Shown here in pieces: positions 10,491-22,097 of a DNA stretch of 51,760 bases; the first letter of the stretch is position 1; each line of letters opens with the position of its first letter. Source of the stretch: Plantago elongata (Eukaryota; Streptophyta; Magnoliopsida; Lamiales; Plantaginaceae); contig JAYMSP010000438.1 in assembly GCA_036897095.1 (NCBI GenBank), forward strand, positions 1-51,760. The letters run 5' to 3'. Both the position numbers and the translations under genes were made by a program. The notes under the pieces were generated by a model. It was not told the DNA's origin. It did no database searches and was given only the letters and a program-made list of their open reading frames with translations.

Positions 10491-12521
10491 GAACAACAAA
10501 ATATCAGGCAGATGCACAAATTAAATAGATCAAATTACTATAGGACAAAATCACAATGCATAGTAGAGCAAAGCAACGACAATACTGTAAATATACTTAT
10601 AAGATTAATTGACTAAATAAAAGGGGTTGAAATTATCAATCAACTTTGTTCATAATATTAACTAGAAGTTCATAATATTAACCAGTATAGACGGAACGTT
10701 AATTCTCTTGGCATTGAAGAATTGTTTACCTTGGTATCAAAATTTCAAGCTCTTCAATGGTAGACAAGCAATTGTGGAAGATCGTGTAGAATAGAATTTG
10801 TTCTTGATATGGTAGAATTTCAGATTTTTTTTTCTCTCAATTTACTATTTTTAGATTTCAACTCTCTTTAATTATCTGTTAAGGAAATAATTTTTTCATC
10901 TAACTGATTATGGTACATGTATAAAAGATTTAACGATGCCACGGAAGATGTGACACAAAATATGTCATAGAGGATTGCGAGTGGGCTTGACTACTGTAGG
11001 CTAATCGTATTGGAGGCAGGAACAAGGTAGTACAGTCACTTACCAATGGTAACATACTTAAGATTTAAATATTAAAATAGGTTAATAATAATAAATATTA
11101 AAATAAGTTAATAATAATCCACCATGTGTTGAAAATGATAATTCTGTTATAACACTCCGTTATTATAATAATTGACATGTGAACCTCGACATTGAAAATA
11201 TAGATCATACAACTAACTTAACTCGAACTCAAACACAAATTTAGTTTTTAGAAATATTTATTTTGAATCATTTATCTTTACTTTAGGTAAGATGGTTTGC
11301 AAGTTTACAACGTGTATACCTAAGTTGTTTGGTATTCAAATATAATTATTATAAATAAAACATAAAATTTCTACCTAATATTGAAATTAATTTATATGCG
11401 ACAAACTCAAATTTATATGGGTTAGTATATTATGACAATTAAATACAGGCATAATATGTATAAAACCAACTTTTTTAATATAGCGGTAGTAATAAGAAAA
11501 AGGACATACTTATAAGATCGCTAGTAATAAGAAAACGGACAAATGAGATGTATAACAAACAACTACTGCCCTTGAAACTCCATTTTTTTAGATAAAGATA
11601 TAAAAGGAGCTAAAAAAGTGAGAATAAACAAATTTAAAAATATAATTGATTAAAACTTTATAAAGCAAAAGTTACATCCTTAAATGAAAAACAAAGATCT
11701 AGAAAATAAAATGATAAAGTAAAAAATAAACTCATTTTACAATTATTTTATGTATTAAGTGAAAAAATACTTTGTCTTTAACAATTATGAATAATTTAAG
11801 TGAGATTTATGATGGCCGAAATTAGAAAGTACAACAAATTTGAAATGATTTGTTTCAGTTAATCCAGAGCAATCACGCTTATAAATCATCATGTAGAAAG
11901 TAAGTGAATTTTATAAAATTATATTAATTGACTGTTTGGTATACAATTCGAAATGACTTTTGACAAAACAGACCATTTGAATTGAATTAAATTGACAAAA
12001 GTTAATTCGAATTGTATACTAATCAGACCCTAAGTATTTATTTCTAGAAGTTTATGTCACATATATAAAATGGGTTCTCACCTAGCTAATAGCTAGTTGG
12101 CTATGTATATAGGGTCTCATTGTACATGTTCATATTCGATCTTAATTTTGTGCATATATACGAAATATATAATTGATAAATTTGTAATATTTCAAGAGTT
12201 ACGAAGGTGTGATATTCTAAAGTAGTTATTTATGATAATTTTAGTTTTACAATTAAAAAGCAAATATTCTACTTGAACCATATATGAAATTGAAGTATTC
12301 AAAAAATTGGGGCTGTAAACATACCGCATGAGCTTGGAATCGACCCAACAGTTGTGCCTTGCGTAAACTTATTTTATATTACATCATATATAAGAAAGGC
12401 ATAAAACGATTTATGAGGTCGAAACAAATTAAAAGCGTCAAACGACATTAAATGCGACGATAACAATTTAAAAGTTTCAGGTAATCTCGATACATCCCGG
12501 CATAATTTTGGCCAAACCCGG
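10491..12521. other. AT-rich intergenic region, no gene recognised
   Basis: Near 10700-10800 (minus strand) a short frame reads IEELEILIPR just before a donor-like GTAAAC. This could be the first exon of the FRS pseudogene but is too short to be sure. A short duplicated unit (AAATATTAAAATA plus GTTAATAATAAT) lies at about 11066-11117. The rest, to the NFU promoter, is AT-rich with stops in all frames. Confidence 0.5.
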
Positions 12522-12527
12522 TATAAA
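12522..12527 (+). promoter_or_regulatory. Putative TATA box of the NFU gene
   Basis: TATAAA lies 75 bp upstream of the NFU start codon, in a locally less AT-rich context (CCCGGTATAAATTCC). This would place transcription start near 12555 and give a 5' leader of about 40 nt. Confidence 0.45.
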
Positions 12528-12596
12528 TTCCAAACCGGTTCATATTACTCTAAAGTCTAAAGACTAAACTCCAGAGCAAAAGATCCTGAAGGAGAA

Positions 12597-14671
12597 ATGA
12601 AAAACCTAGCCCAATCTGCATATCGAGCAATTCGCTCTCTCAACATCAATGGCGGATTGCTATCTAAACCATGTAAAATACCAAAATCTGCTCGGGGATT
12701 ACATGTACTCCGTCACAATCTATTCTCGTCCCCTTCCAGTGATTTATCCGGCCTAGCCTCGACGAAAGCTGCTTCGCAATCGTCTCAGTTAATCAGCTTC
12801 CAAAGCCTCTTAGGTAATTAATCACGAATTATCTGCTAACATTTGTTCTGCTCAGAAATTCTTAGCTCGATTTGATTATGTAGCGCAGTTGTCGTACCTA
12901 ATTGAATAAGGTGGATGGTTTTGTTTTTAGCTGTTTATATGGAAGATTGATTGTTTATGGTTTAGTGCTTGCTAGTATGCTATTGATTAGTTAACTGAGT
13001 GTGAAAGGGCTAGTGAAACCCAATTCATTAGAAAAATGGATGAGTGGTTGAGATGGGAAGAGGGATGTATTGATCTCTTAATTTGGACAGGGCAGAGGAG
13101 GGGCATGTTTATCCAGACGCAATCGACTCCTAATCCCGCATCTCTCATGTTCTATCCTGGAAAGACGGTTATGGAGTCGGGCAGTGCGGACTTCCCTAAT
13201 GCACGATCAGCTATGACTTCACCACTGGCAAAGGCCCTGTACGGCATAGATGGTGAGTTCCTACACCTATCTTGCTCCTGGCTAATAGTCCAATAGATAC
13301 ATAATTATATGAGGTGTTGGATATTGAAATGGTATGTATATTAGTATATTACAGTTGCTAGTATATAATTTCATATCTCTTTTCTAATTTCAGTGATCTT
13401 CTCATTATACTAAGAAACTGGGGTGGCTGTACCAAATATATAAGCAAATAGAATTTGGTGCTACGCTATGTATTCTCATTACTGTCCTTGCTGTAGCATG
13501 TGCTGTCTCTTCTTGTTTGGAACCGATGCTTGTATTCGATTGTACTGGATTCATATAATTCCGAGTTATGGTTGGTTTATTCAACCAACATTTAGCTGAT
13601 AGGGTTACTATCTCTTAAGCTCATATATCACCCCAAGCTAGGCCACTTAGGTGTCTGAAGTGGTTCTAGCTAATAGTTGCTAATAGTTTGGAGTTACTGT
13701 CTCTTAGGTGGTGGCTCTTAAGCTAATATAGTGCTTGCCAATAGTTGCCATTGCGCATTGTTTCCCCTATGAGCCATAATACAGTTGCTTCACACTCATA
13801 TGTTCAGTTTTATTATCCAGCATCTCGATTTAATTAAATAATTGATATATAAAGAGTTGATGATACCTCTAGTGCATTTGATTCAACTCGAGCGTTTGGA
13901 CATTTACAATCTGTGAGGACGCTCTTGACTGACGTTATAAAAGTTGATTATTTATGTCCGTAGTTGTAAGTCTAACAGTCATATACTTGTTAGAGAAAGA
14001 TAAAAAATGATTTGAATCCAGAATTCCGTATCTGTTTTGAATTGCCAATTTTTATTTGTCTGAGTCAAACTTAGGAGTTGTGACGGACATGCATCCCGGT
14101 GAAGCAGTATCATCTAGTTGTATCATTTTCTCAATATATTAGAGTGTATATGAAATGAATCAAATGATATATTTGAATATGTTGGACCTATAACTATCAC
14201 TATACAGGAATCACCAGGGTCTTCTTTGGATCAGACTTCGTTACGGTGACAAAGTCAGATGATACTTCATGGGATCTTCTGAAACCTGAAATATTTGCTG
14301 CTATAATGGATTTCTATTCTTCCGGACAGCCCTTGTTATTAGATTCAGCTACAGCAGCTTCCATGGACACTGCTATTCAAGAAGATGACTCAGAAACTGT
14401 TGCTATGATCAAAGAACTGTTGGAGACTCGTATTCGACCAGCTGTACAAGATGATGGCGGAGATATTGAGTATGTAGGATTTGATCCAGACTCCGGAATA
14501 GTCAAACTGAGAATGCAAGGAGCATGCAGTGGATGCCCCAGTTCATCTGTCACTCTGAAATCTGGCATTGAGAATATGCTCATGCATTATGTACCTGAGG
14601 TAAAAAGTGTGGAACAGGAATTTGATGCTGAGGAAGAAGATGCAGCATTAAGTGGGGCACCACACGAGTAA
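12597..14671 (+). CDS. NFU4/NFU5-like: NifU-like iron-sulfur cluster scaffold, mitochondrial type (280 aa)
   Basis: Three exons, 12597-12813, 13091-13252 and 14208-14671, give a 280-residue protein in phase. Exon 1 encodes a Ser/Arg-rich, acid-poor presequence of about 72 residues that fits a mitochondrial targeting peptide. The Nfu N-terminal domain begins [19 protein letters not shown] and runs to about residue 165. The C-terminal NifU domain carries the cluster-ligating CxxC as C233-S-G-C236. NFU4 and NFU5 in Arabidopsis hand [4Fe-4S] clusters to mitochondrial client enzymes. The splice choice giving [11 protein letters not shown] matches that family. The tail is acidic. The second intron (955 bp) holds nothing recognised. 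Assignment between NFU4 and NFU5 is not possible from sequence alone. Confidence 0.95.
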
Positions 14672-15072
14672 TTTGAAATAATTTTGCGTTTATGGGAATA
14701 ATGACAATGTTCGAGGAAGGTATAGCATGGTATCTTGTTACTTATTCGATTCATAAATGTTGAGAGTGTGATTGCTTCATGTACCAGCAAGTACCACTGG
14801 CTTCAGAGGCAACCTTATATCCTACTATGATATAGTTTTGTATTTGTTGATTTCTGCTAGTAGTTTGTAATTGGTTCCCAACTGATAATGTTGTAGCTTT
14901 GTTTCGAGAGTGAAAATAATCTTCAACGGGAATTTAGTTTATATAAGGATGTGTTAAAGAGCTGGAGTCCATGCTTTTATACCTTCACTCATGGTTTTCT
15001 TGTAATTGTGAAACAAAACGTGCTGCTAGTTTGATATGGGATCCGAAAGTATGGTATAGATCTGATCCAAAC
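14672..15072 (+). other. 3' flank of the NFU gene
   Basis: Sequence directly after the NFU stop codon, presumably its 3' UTR and terminator region. No other coding frame is seen before the MITE-like element at 15075. Confidence 0.5.
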
Positions 15073-15074
15073 TA

Positions 15075-15266
15075 CTCCTCCCACCTGCTTACGTATGGAT
15101 TAGATTTAAGTATGTTGACTTTAGAATAAGGTGGTTTTGTCATACATTTGAGGTGACATGTAGGAGTATATGATTTAGTCGTTTTTGTCATACACTTGAG
15201 TTGACATGTAGTAAGTATGTGATTTGCATTTTTATAATTAAAAGATCTGACATTCACGGCTGGGAG
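15075..15266. mobile_element. Stowaway-like MITE with internal tandem unit (192 bp)
   Basis: The left end reads TA-CTCCTCCCACC, and the right end, reverse-complemented, reads TA-CTCCCAGCC. This gives CTCC...GGAG termini flanked by TA on both sides (15073-15074 and 15267-15268), as in Stowaway/Tc1-mariner MITEs. Two imperfect copies of a 42-43-bp unit lie inside, at 15135-15176 and 15183-15225. The TIRs are short and imperfect, so the superfamily call is tentative. Confidence 0.5.
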
Positions 15267-16381
15267 TATTGTTTAGAGTTGCGAGATTGTGTTGATTCTA
15301 TCCCGATTGAAAAATTGACATCTTTCATTATATTTCGGTATTTTGATGAAAATTTTAAATGCTAACAATCTACATGAAATAGATATTTCTCGTCTGATAG
15401 TGATTCTAGCATTAGTTTTGCCAATTTTCAGAAAACAACTGTAATTTGAGAATTAGAGTTATGAACGCTAAACACGTTGGATTTGAATGAACCTTGCACA
15501 AGTTTTCATTGCAAATTGATTCTAGTTTGTCATCTCGGTAAAATTACTTTTGAAAGATAAATTTATTATTGTTAAATTGATCGATAATAAATCTATATGA
15601 AAAACTTATCATAATAATTAACTAATTTGTGAGTTATTTAATGAGCACCAATTAATCGGCTATGAGCTAGTCATTAGTTGGTTTTGCTAATTAAGTATAA
15701 ATTATACCCCGTCCGTTTCAAATTCAACTTTTTGTATTTTATTTTAGTCAGTTACAACTTCATCTTCTCATTATTTAAATAGAAAATCTTTCTTATTCTT
15801 TATTCTCTTTTTTCTTACGTTATCATCTTCTCGATTCCGTGGAAAGATGAATCCAGCACATAATAATTATTTTCATTTTCGTTAATTTATTATCATACAA
15901 ATGTCTATTTTATTTACAAATTACTTTTTAATTATTTCAAAAGAAAGATTAAAAATCTATGCATAGTCTCACCGAATATTGATTCAATATTACTGCAGCA
16001 TCTCATGTGGAGGCATGTTCCAGTCACGTATGAAGAACATGTTTCATTCTGTTCTGTGTGTTCGTCATCTTCTCCAAGTCACACCATCATGATCTATCCA
16101 TGGAAAGAAACTATTATTATACAATTGAAGCGCCTCACGCAAGTCTCCCCAATGCACACGCCCACCCAACGCCGTCACGCAATTTCACCGTGCCGCAGCC
16201 TTTCCGCTCGTGTCCTGCCTTACCCTCACGTACACCTCCCCCTCCACAGCGTACAACTCCTCACTGCACAGTTTCAACTAATCCCATTACTAAATTATCC
16301 CACATTCACCAATGTCCAATTGCTACATTCCAATCAATGACTCTTCTCCAACAACCTCAATTAATTGCTCCCATACCACCA
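15267..16381. other. Intergenic region and promoter-proximal sequence of the MFS gene
   Basis: AT-rich up to about 16000, with a CCCGTCCGTTTC-type repeat start at about 15706. From 16080 to 16380 the plus strand becomes rich in C and poor in G (CCACC, CTCC), typical of sequence just upstream of a plant transcription start. Overlapping open frames in the C-rich part have no recognisable product. Confidence 0.45.
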
Positions 16382-16387
16382 TATAAA
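16382..16387 (+). promoter_or_regulatory. Putative TATA box of the MFS gene
   Basis: TATAAA in the context CCATATAAACAC, 112 bp upstream of the MFS start codon. It would give transcription start near 16412 and a leader of about 80 nt. Confidence 0.55.
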
Positions 16388-16493
16388 CACACCTCTACAC
16401 TCTACACTCATAATTTCATCATCGACATTTCTTCTAGTTGAATACTGTTGTGTGTTAGTGCTGTTTGGGAATTGAGGCTTGATCGGAGTGAAA

Positions 16494-19400
16494 ATGAGTC
16501 GGAGTAGTGTGTTGAGGGAGAATATGAGGGGGATCAGGCCTCTATTGCACTTGCTGTTTCCTCTCTGTGTGCATTGGATTGCTGAAGAAATGACTGTTTC
16601 TGTGCTGGTGGATGTCACTACCAATGCTCTGTGTCCTGGCCAGAAGACTTGTCCTCAAGCTATTTATGTTAATGGCATCCAACAGACTGTTAGTACTCTT
16701 TCCTTTCTCTGATTTTTACGGAAGGATTCGAACTTTTCGACAAGTTAGCTTGCCTGTGTTTATTGCATACTTAACAGACTGTTACATCTGTCTCTAATTT
16801 TACCGGAGAACTTCGAACTTTTCGACTATTCCACCAGTCCAGCTTGCTTGTGTTTATGGCTTATTTTGAGATGGTGTATGTCTGTCTTGTTGATGCCAAC
16901 ATACTATTGCATTTATACCTAATTGAGCTGGGAATTCGGACTTTTCGATTGGTCCACCTTGCTTGTATTCATTGCATACTTAGATGTTGTGTACATGGAT
17001 CTTGTTAGATTTTAGGAGAATTGAATTCTTCATTCTGATTCCCAGATTGTTTGGAGAGGTTGATTATATGTGATCTTGCTCCATGATCTTAAATTGCTAC
17101 TAAGCAAGCACTGGTAGTTTGGATAGAAAAATATCCATAGGTTCTTTACACTTGTCTAATGTTTATTAAGTATAGTTTATAAGCAGTCTGTTTCTTTAAG
17201 TCAAGTTTAAAGGTCATTTGTATAATAGAAAAAATGGTTGCTCATGTTACTGGACAATATATCTGTCATTTGACCAATTTTACATATACTTTTCAGGGAA
17301 GATAAAATAATGGTGATGCTAAATCGTGCTCGCGTAACACTGATGCCTCTATTTAATATTTAATTTAAGATTCCTGGACTTTCCTACTATAATAATCAAT
17401 GAGCCAATGTTTTCATTGTGCAAGTAATATTCCAATCAAGGTGATGAGACTCAGAACATATACTATTTGATCTTGATTGCGTCTCTCATGGCATGGGCCA
17501 TGGGGTTTCAATAGTCAATACATGAGTGCCTCAATTTATTTTACTATGTAGCTTTGGTTGGGTCAACATCAAGATGGCATTTTCTTATCTTTTGATAAGC
17601 TGTCGCTCATTTAATAATGAAGGTGATGCCTACAGTACATAGCCATGGCCGGGACCCAATGATGATGACATGTATCTAACCGTGAAATTTGGGCCAGTAG
17701 GATTTAGCTTCTTTTTTCTTTTCATTTTGCGGTCATAATTTATATGATTGCTTTGTGAATTCTGTGAACAATGTGAGCTGAGCTCATAAATTTAGCAGTG
17801 TGCATCATCCCGAGGGGTTTAGTTGCTATCCTCTCTAGTTTTCTGCCTTACCAATCTATCTAATCTGTATGTACCCTTAGGTAACTCCATCTTGTGAGTT
17901 TGACAAAGTGAGGGAATTCATATTTTCATTAATTTGATAACCTATCATAACATTCATTAACATGAATTAAAAAGCTTATTAAGAAACATGAACTTAATTC
18001 TATAGTAATTTTTTCTGAAACGGCTAAGATTACAACTACTTTCTCATAAACCAATACCTCTTTACTCCTAAACCACCTTATGAATCCACCAAAATTCGAA
18101 CTCAGCACCTCCTCTTCACCACCTAAACTCCATTCCACTGCACCACCTTATGCCTCCCTAACTTAATTCTATAGTATAATATAGTGAATTAAGTATGTAT
18201 CTTGAATTAAAATTCCACCATATTAGTTACTCTATTACTCCCAAAGCTTGCTCAATTGTGATTTTCTTTCTCAAGTTTTAGGCTTATTTTTCTGGATGTA
18301 GGTTGTTGGAATTTTCAAGATGATAGTTCTTCCCCTGCTGGGTCAGCTAGCTGATGAGCATGGGCGGAAACCGCTGCTTCTTATCACTCTATCAACAACT
18401 ATCGTACCTTTCGGTATGTTTCTAGTAGATGCATGTAGTTTATTTAAAATTTACTAGAAATTTTTCCATGTGTATTTTTAATGACTGTCGTGATGACGTT
18501 ATCCTTTTCAGCATTGCTTGCGATCAACCAGTCGAAAGAAGCTGTTTATGCTTATTATGGTATCCGGACTATATCTTATATCATAAGCCAAGGGAGCATC
18601 TTCTGCATTGCTGTTGCTTATGCAGTAAGTCCATTTATTTATCTCTAATATTTGCACTTTGGACTAGAGCTGTACTATATTGTCAAACTTAATTACCTTT
18701 AGTTAACTCATTCTGTTTTATTTCTTACAGGCAGATGTTATAGATGACTCTAAAAGATCTGCAACTTTTAGCTGGATCACTGGCTTATTTTCCACATCAC
18801 ATGTTATAGGGAACATCATAGCACGTTTTCTACCTGAAGATTACATTTTTGAGGCATGTTCAAGTTGTCACTGCCATTTTATATGTATCTCATTTTCTAC
18901 TGTTCTTGTTCATGATGATCGTATTACATTTTCAGGTATCAATAGCTCTATTGATATTCGTTCCTGTTTACATGTCGCTGTTTCTGAAAGAAACAGTACA
19001 ACCAGCCAAAAAGTCAGACCAACATATTTGCGGTTTAAATTGGGCATTCAAGGTAGTTCAAGAGCGATATAATTCAATGAAGCATGCTGCATGTGTTGTT
19101 ACCAGCAGGTGAAGTTTTTAGGTTTCAGATCTCCTTTTATTTGGGTTATCAAGATAATTGGAACTCACTCTCATGCCAGTCAAAGATCTGAAGAAGCATA
19201 ATTAGTACTTGTACTATTTCTAAATTGTTTAATTTTTCCCCAGCTCGACGCTCAAACGCATTTCCCTAGTTTCCTTCTTTTATGAACTGGGCATGTCTGG
19301 TATCAGCAGTGTTTTGTTGGTAAGTTCCGTAACACACTAAGTGGATCGTCAATGGAATTTGTTGTAACCAGTGTGCTGTTAACTAATTTTTTCTATCCCA

Positions 19401-21390
19401 CATGATACCTTATTTTCTTTATTTTTGTAAATGCTTTAAGACAGTGACTTTGTCATAAAACTTGTGATGTCAGAAAATTCGCATGCATTAATTATTTAGG
19501 AGTATTTTTCTGGTACATTCAATGAAAATTGTGCATGCAGTTACTTCTTTTATCCTCAGGATTATTCATTTTAAACATTTGCCCACTACTACTCATTTTA
19601 CACTAAGATACAGTCATTTTTCTCGTTACCATCTAACTAAAACCATAACAATTATCAGTTTGACATGCATAGCTAATTGATGTCTAGTTTTAGAATCTTG
19701 CTACTTATTATTTAAATTACTTGCTGAATCTGAATGCTTAGAATTTAATGTTTGTATATAATCCTGCAGTACTATTTGAAGTCGGTATTTGGTTTCGATA
19801 AAAACCAATTATCAGAAATCCTGATGATGGTTGGCGTCGGCTCAATCTTCTCTCAGGTACTGAGTACTGACAATATTGTTTTGTTCTCTTTCATTGCGCT
19901 GCTATTTTATATTATTCAATATTATCATCTTATTGCCTAAATTAACAAATTAAGATAGCCTGGGCAATAACATTCCCATTAATTTCACATACAAGATGGC
20001 TTGCATTGTCACTTTTGTTTGGAGGAGAAAGATAAATAGCTGATACTTAGGTAGCTCAGTAAATCTTTCATCTGTTGCTATTTTTTCACTTACATGTTCT
20101 TAAATGTAATGCTTCAAGATGCTGGTGCTTCCTCTGATTAATCCGTTGGTTGGAGAGAGACTGATCCTCTGTGCTGCCTTGCTCGCGTCTGTAGCATATG
20201 TAAGTTCTAAATTACTAGCAAATTTAGTGTTTGTTAGGAAATTTCACCTGACTATTGTTGTTGAGAGGAAATGGTCTCACTGATAATTCCCTTCTGTGCA
20301 GGGTCTACTTTATGGCTTGGCTTGGGCGCCTTGGGTATGCACAAATTTACCCATAAATTTTATCTAAATATATTTCCGATTCATGTACATAATGTCTGAT
20401 TCTAGACGCCTTTTTATTATTAAGATCTCTCTCCTCCCTCCTGCAACTTATCAACTTAAATACACATTGGTGGACTCTTAACTATCTCTAAATTTGAATA
20501 CAGGTGCCCTATCTCAGTGCTTCTTTTGGAGTAATCTATGTACTTGTTAAACCATCTGTAAGTATTCATTAAATTGGTAGCTCTGCGGTTATGTTATAAT
20601 GTCTTCAACATGACATCTCTTATCAACTAATCCCTTCACTGGCTGTTTGATGAATTGCAGACATATGCAGTTATATCTAAAGGAGCAACCAATGCTGATC
20701 AGGTTAGTTTGCAGCCACATGACCTAAATGCTGCATTGTCATAAATTCACTCTCTCAAAAAGTGTGTTAAAACTAGTTTTGAACTTCTCTGAACAAACTT
20801 CCTACATTTGCTCAGCGGCTGTATGCAATAGTTAGTTGCACATCCGTGGAACTGCTGAAATTTAAAGAAAACTGATAAAAATTTATTGCCAGATGCTTTA
20901 AATTCTAGTAGAGCTTTAATATACATTCTAAAACGTTACGTTAAAAAAAATTGATTTTCTTGTATCAGGGAAAAGCACAAGGATTCATAGCTGGGATTCA
21001 ATCTATTGCTAGTTTGCTTTCACCCGTAGCAATGAGTCCACTAACTAGTAAGTCATCTGTAATAGCTTTTACTTGCCATCTTCTTCTGTAAAGTTGATTG
21101 CATGCTCAAAATCCTGTTTCTGTCTTATTACAGCCTGGTTTCTGTCCAGCGATCCTCCTTTCGACTGCAAAGGTTTCAGCATCATATTTGCATCTCTAAG
21201 CATGGTAAAAGCCTTAGACAATCACAAGCCAGGCATCACAATTCTTATTGTGCTGTCAAAGTGCTAACAAACACTCTCTGACTTTCAGGTGGTTTCCTTG
21301 TTCTTTGCTTGGACAATAAACTTAGACACCCCATCCGAGAAACATTCAGAAGACGACATAGAAAGCATCGAAGCACCACTGTTATCATGA
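16494..21390 (+). CDS. Major facilitator superfamily transporter, TetA-like plant family (446 aa)
   Basis: Fourteen exons: 16494-16688, 18302-18413, 18512-18624, 18731-18853, 18936-19108, 19244-19319, 19770-19856, 20119-20199, 20302-20334, 20504-20557, 20661-20702, 20969-21047, 21134-21204 and 21289-21390. The product is hydrophobic, with about 12 membrane segments. Segments 2-3 are joined by [13 protein letters not shown], matching the MFS loop signature G-x-L-(A/S)-D-x-x-G-R-(K/R). It resembles the Arabidopsis At2g16970-At2g16990 family, annotated as tetracycline-transporter-like MFS proteins; the substrate is unknown. The N-terminus lies in the membrane region and the C-terminus is short and acidic. 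Intron 1 (1.6 kb) carries a SINE. Intron 4 (18854-18935) uses a GC donor. Exon 9 is only 33 nt. Confidence 0.93.
17991..18176 (-). mobile_element. tRNA-derived SINE with 17-bp target site duplication
   Basis: A body of about 152 bp (18008-18159) is flanked by a perfect 17-bp direct repeat AACTTAATTCTATAGTA at 17991-18007 and 18160-18176. Read on the minus strand it starts AGGGAGGCATAAGGTGGTGC. It has a box-A-like GGTGCAGTGGAATGG and, about 40 bp later, a box-B-like GAGTTCGAATTTT, the order of an internal pol III promoter. It ends in an A-rich tail (CAGAAAAAAT) next to one repeat copy. Perfect long TSDs, pol III boxes and an A-rich end together define a plant tRNA-type SINE. The intact TSD suggests a fairly recent insertion. 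It lies in intron 1 of the MFS gene, antisense to it. Confidence 0.85.
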
Positions 21391-22097
21391 TGTTACAGAT
21401 ACATCAACACTTTCCAGCATAGCCTATAATAGAGTATAATGGTTAGAAAGTTATATTCCAGCTCTAGCTCATTATAACTGCAAAGTTTCCAATGAGGAAG
21501 TTCTGGTGCTGTAGCCGCCTGATAGAAAGAGCTGTACCTGTACATATAACTATATAGCGTAGTTATGTAACTGGATGATCCAGGTGTATAAGAGTAAGTA
21601 ATATGATCTTTTAATTGGTGTTCTGGTATCTAATTTGTAAATATCAGTAAAACCTCTATAAATTAATAAGTTGGACAATGGACTGGATTTCATCTACCTA
21701 TTACCAGTACTATTCAAAATACACCCAAAAATGAGACAACTGGAACTGTAATCGGTAGAAGTCACATGTTGAAATCATCGCAAAACAAGCCCCTTGCTGG
21801 ATCCATTTATCCAACTTGAACAATTAGTTTATACTTTGTGCGACTTAACATTTTAATTTTTAGAATTTAAGCGTTAGCAAATTGTACTTAATGTCTAACT
21901 TTCTTCAAATTATTTTATTAGAGCCTAGTCGTAAATTAAATGTTGTTTTAAAATAAAATTAAACAACCAAATCACCGTTTTAATCGAGTTATTATTCATC
22001 AATTTAAATCCGGTTGAAGTTCAATCAAATCTGCATTTCCTTTCCCTATCCTCTTGTGGTGTAGCATAATCAGTAGCAGCAGCTTCAAATTCAAACA
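21391..22097. other. Intergenic region between the MFS and ORRM1-like genes
   Basis: The first 250 bases are presumably the MFS 3' UTR. The remainder is AT-rich and leads into the promoter of the next gene. No separate gene, RNA or repeat was recognised. Confidence 0.5.

Noticed and set aside
10244..10492. 82-codon plus-strand ORF with internal repeat
   Set aside because: It is the antisense shadow of the duplicated FAR1 segment of the FRS pseudogene.
16005..16441. Overlapping His/Pro/Thr-rich plus-strand ORFs
   Set aside because: They reflect the C-rich promoter and leader of the MFS gene; no splice-linked exons or known motif, and a TATA box lies inside.
18429..18692. 87-codon ORF across MFS exon 3
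   Set aside because: Out of frame with the MFS exons and running through both introns.
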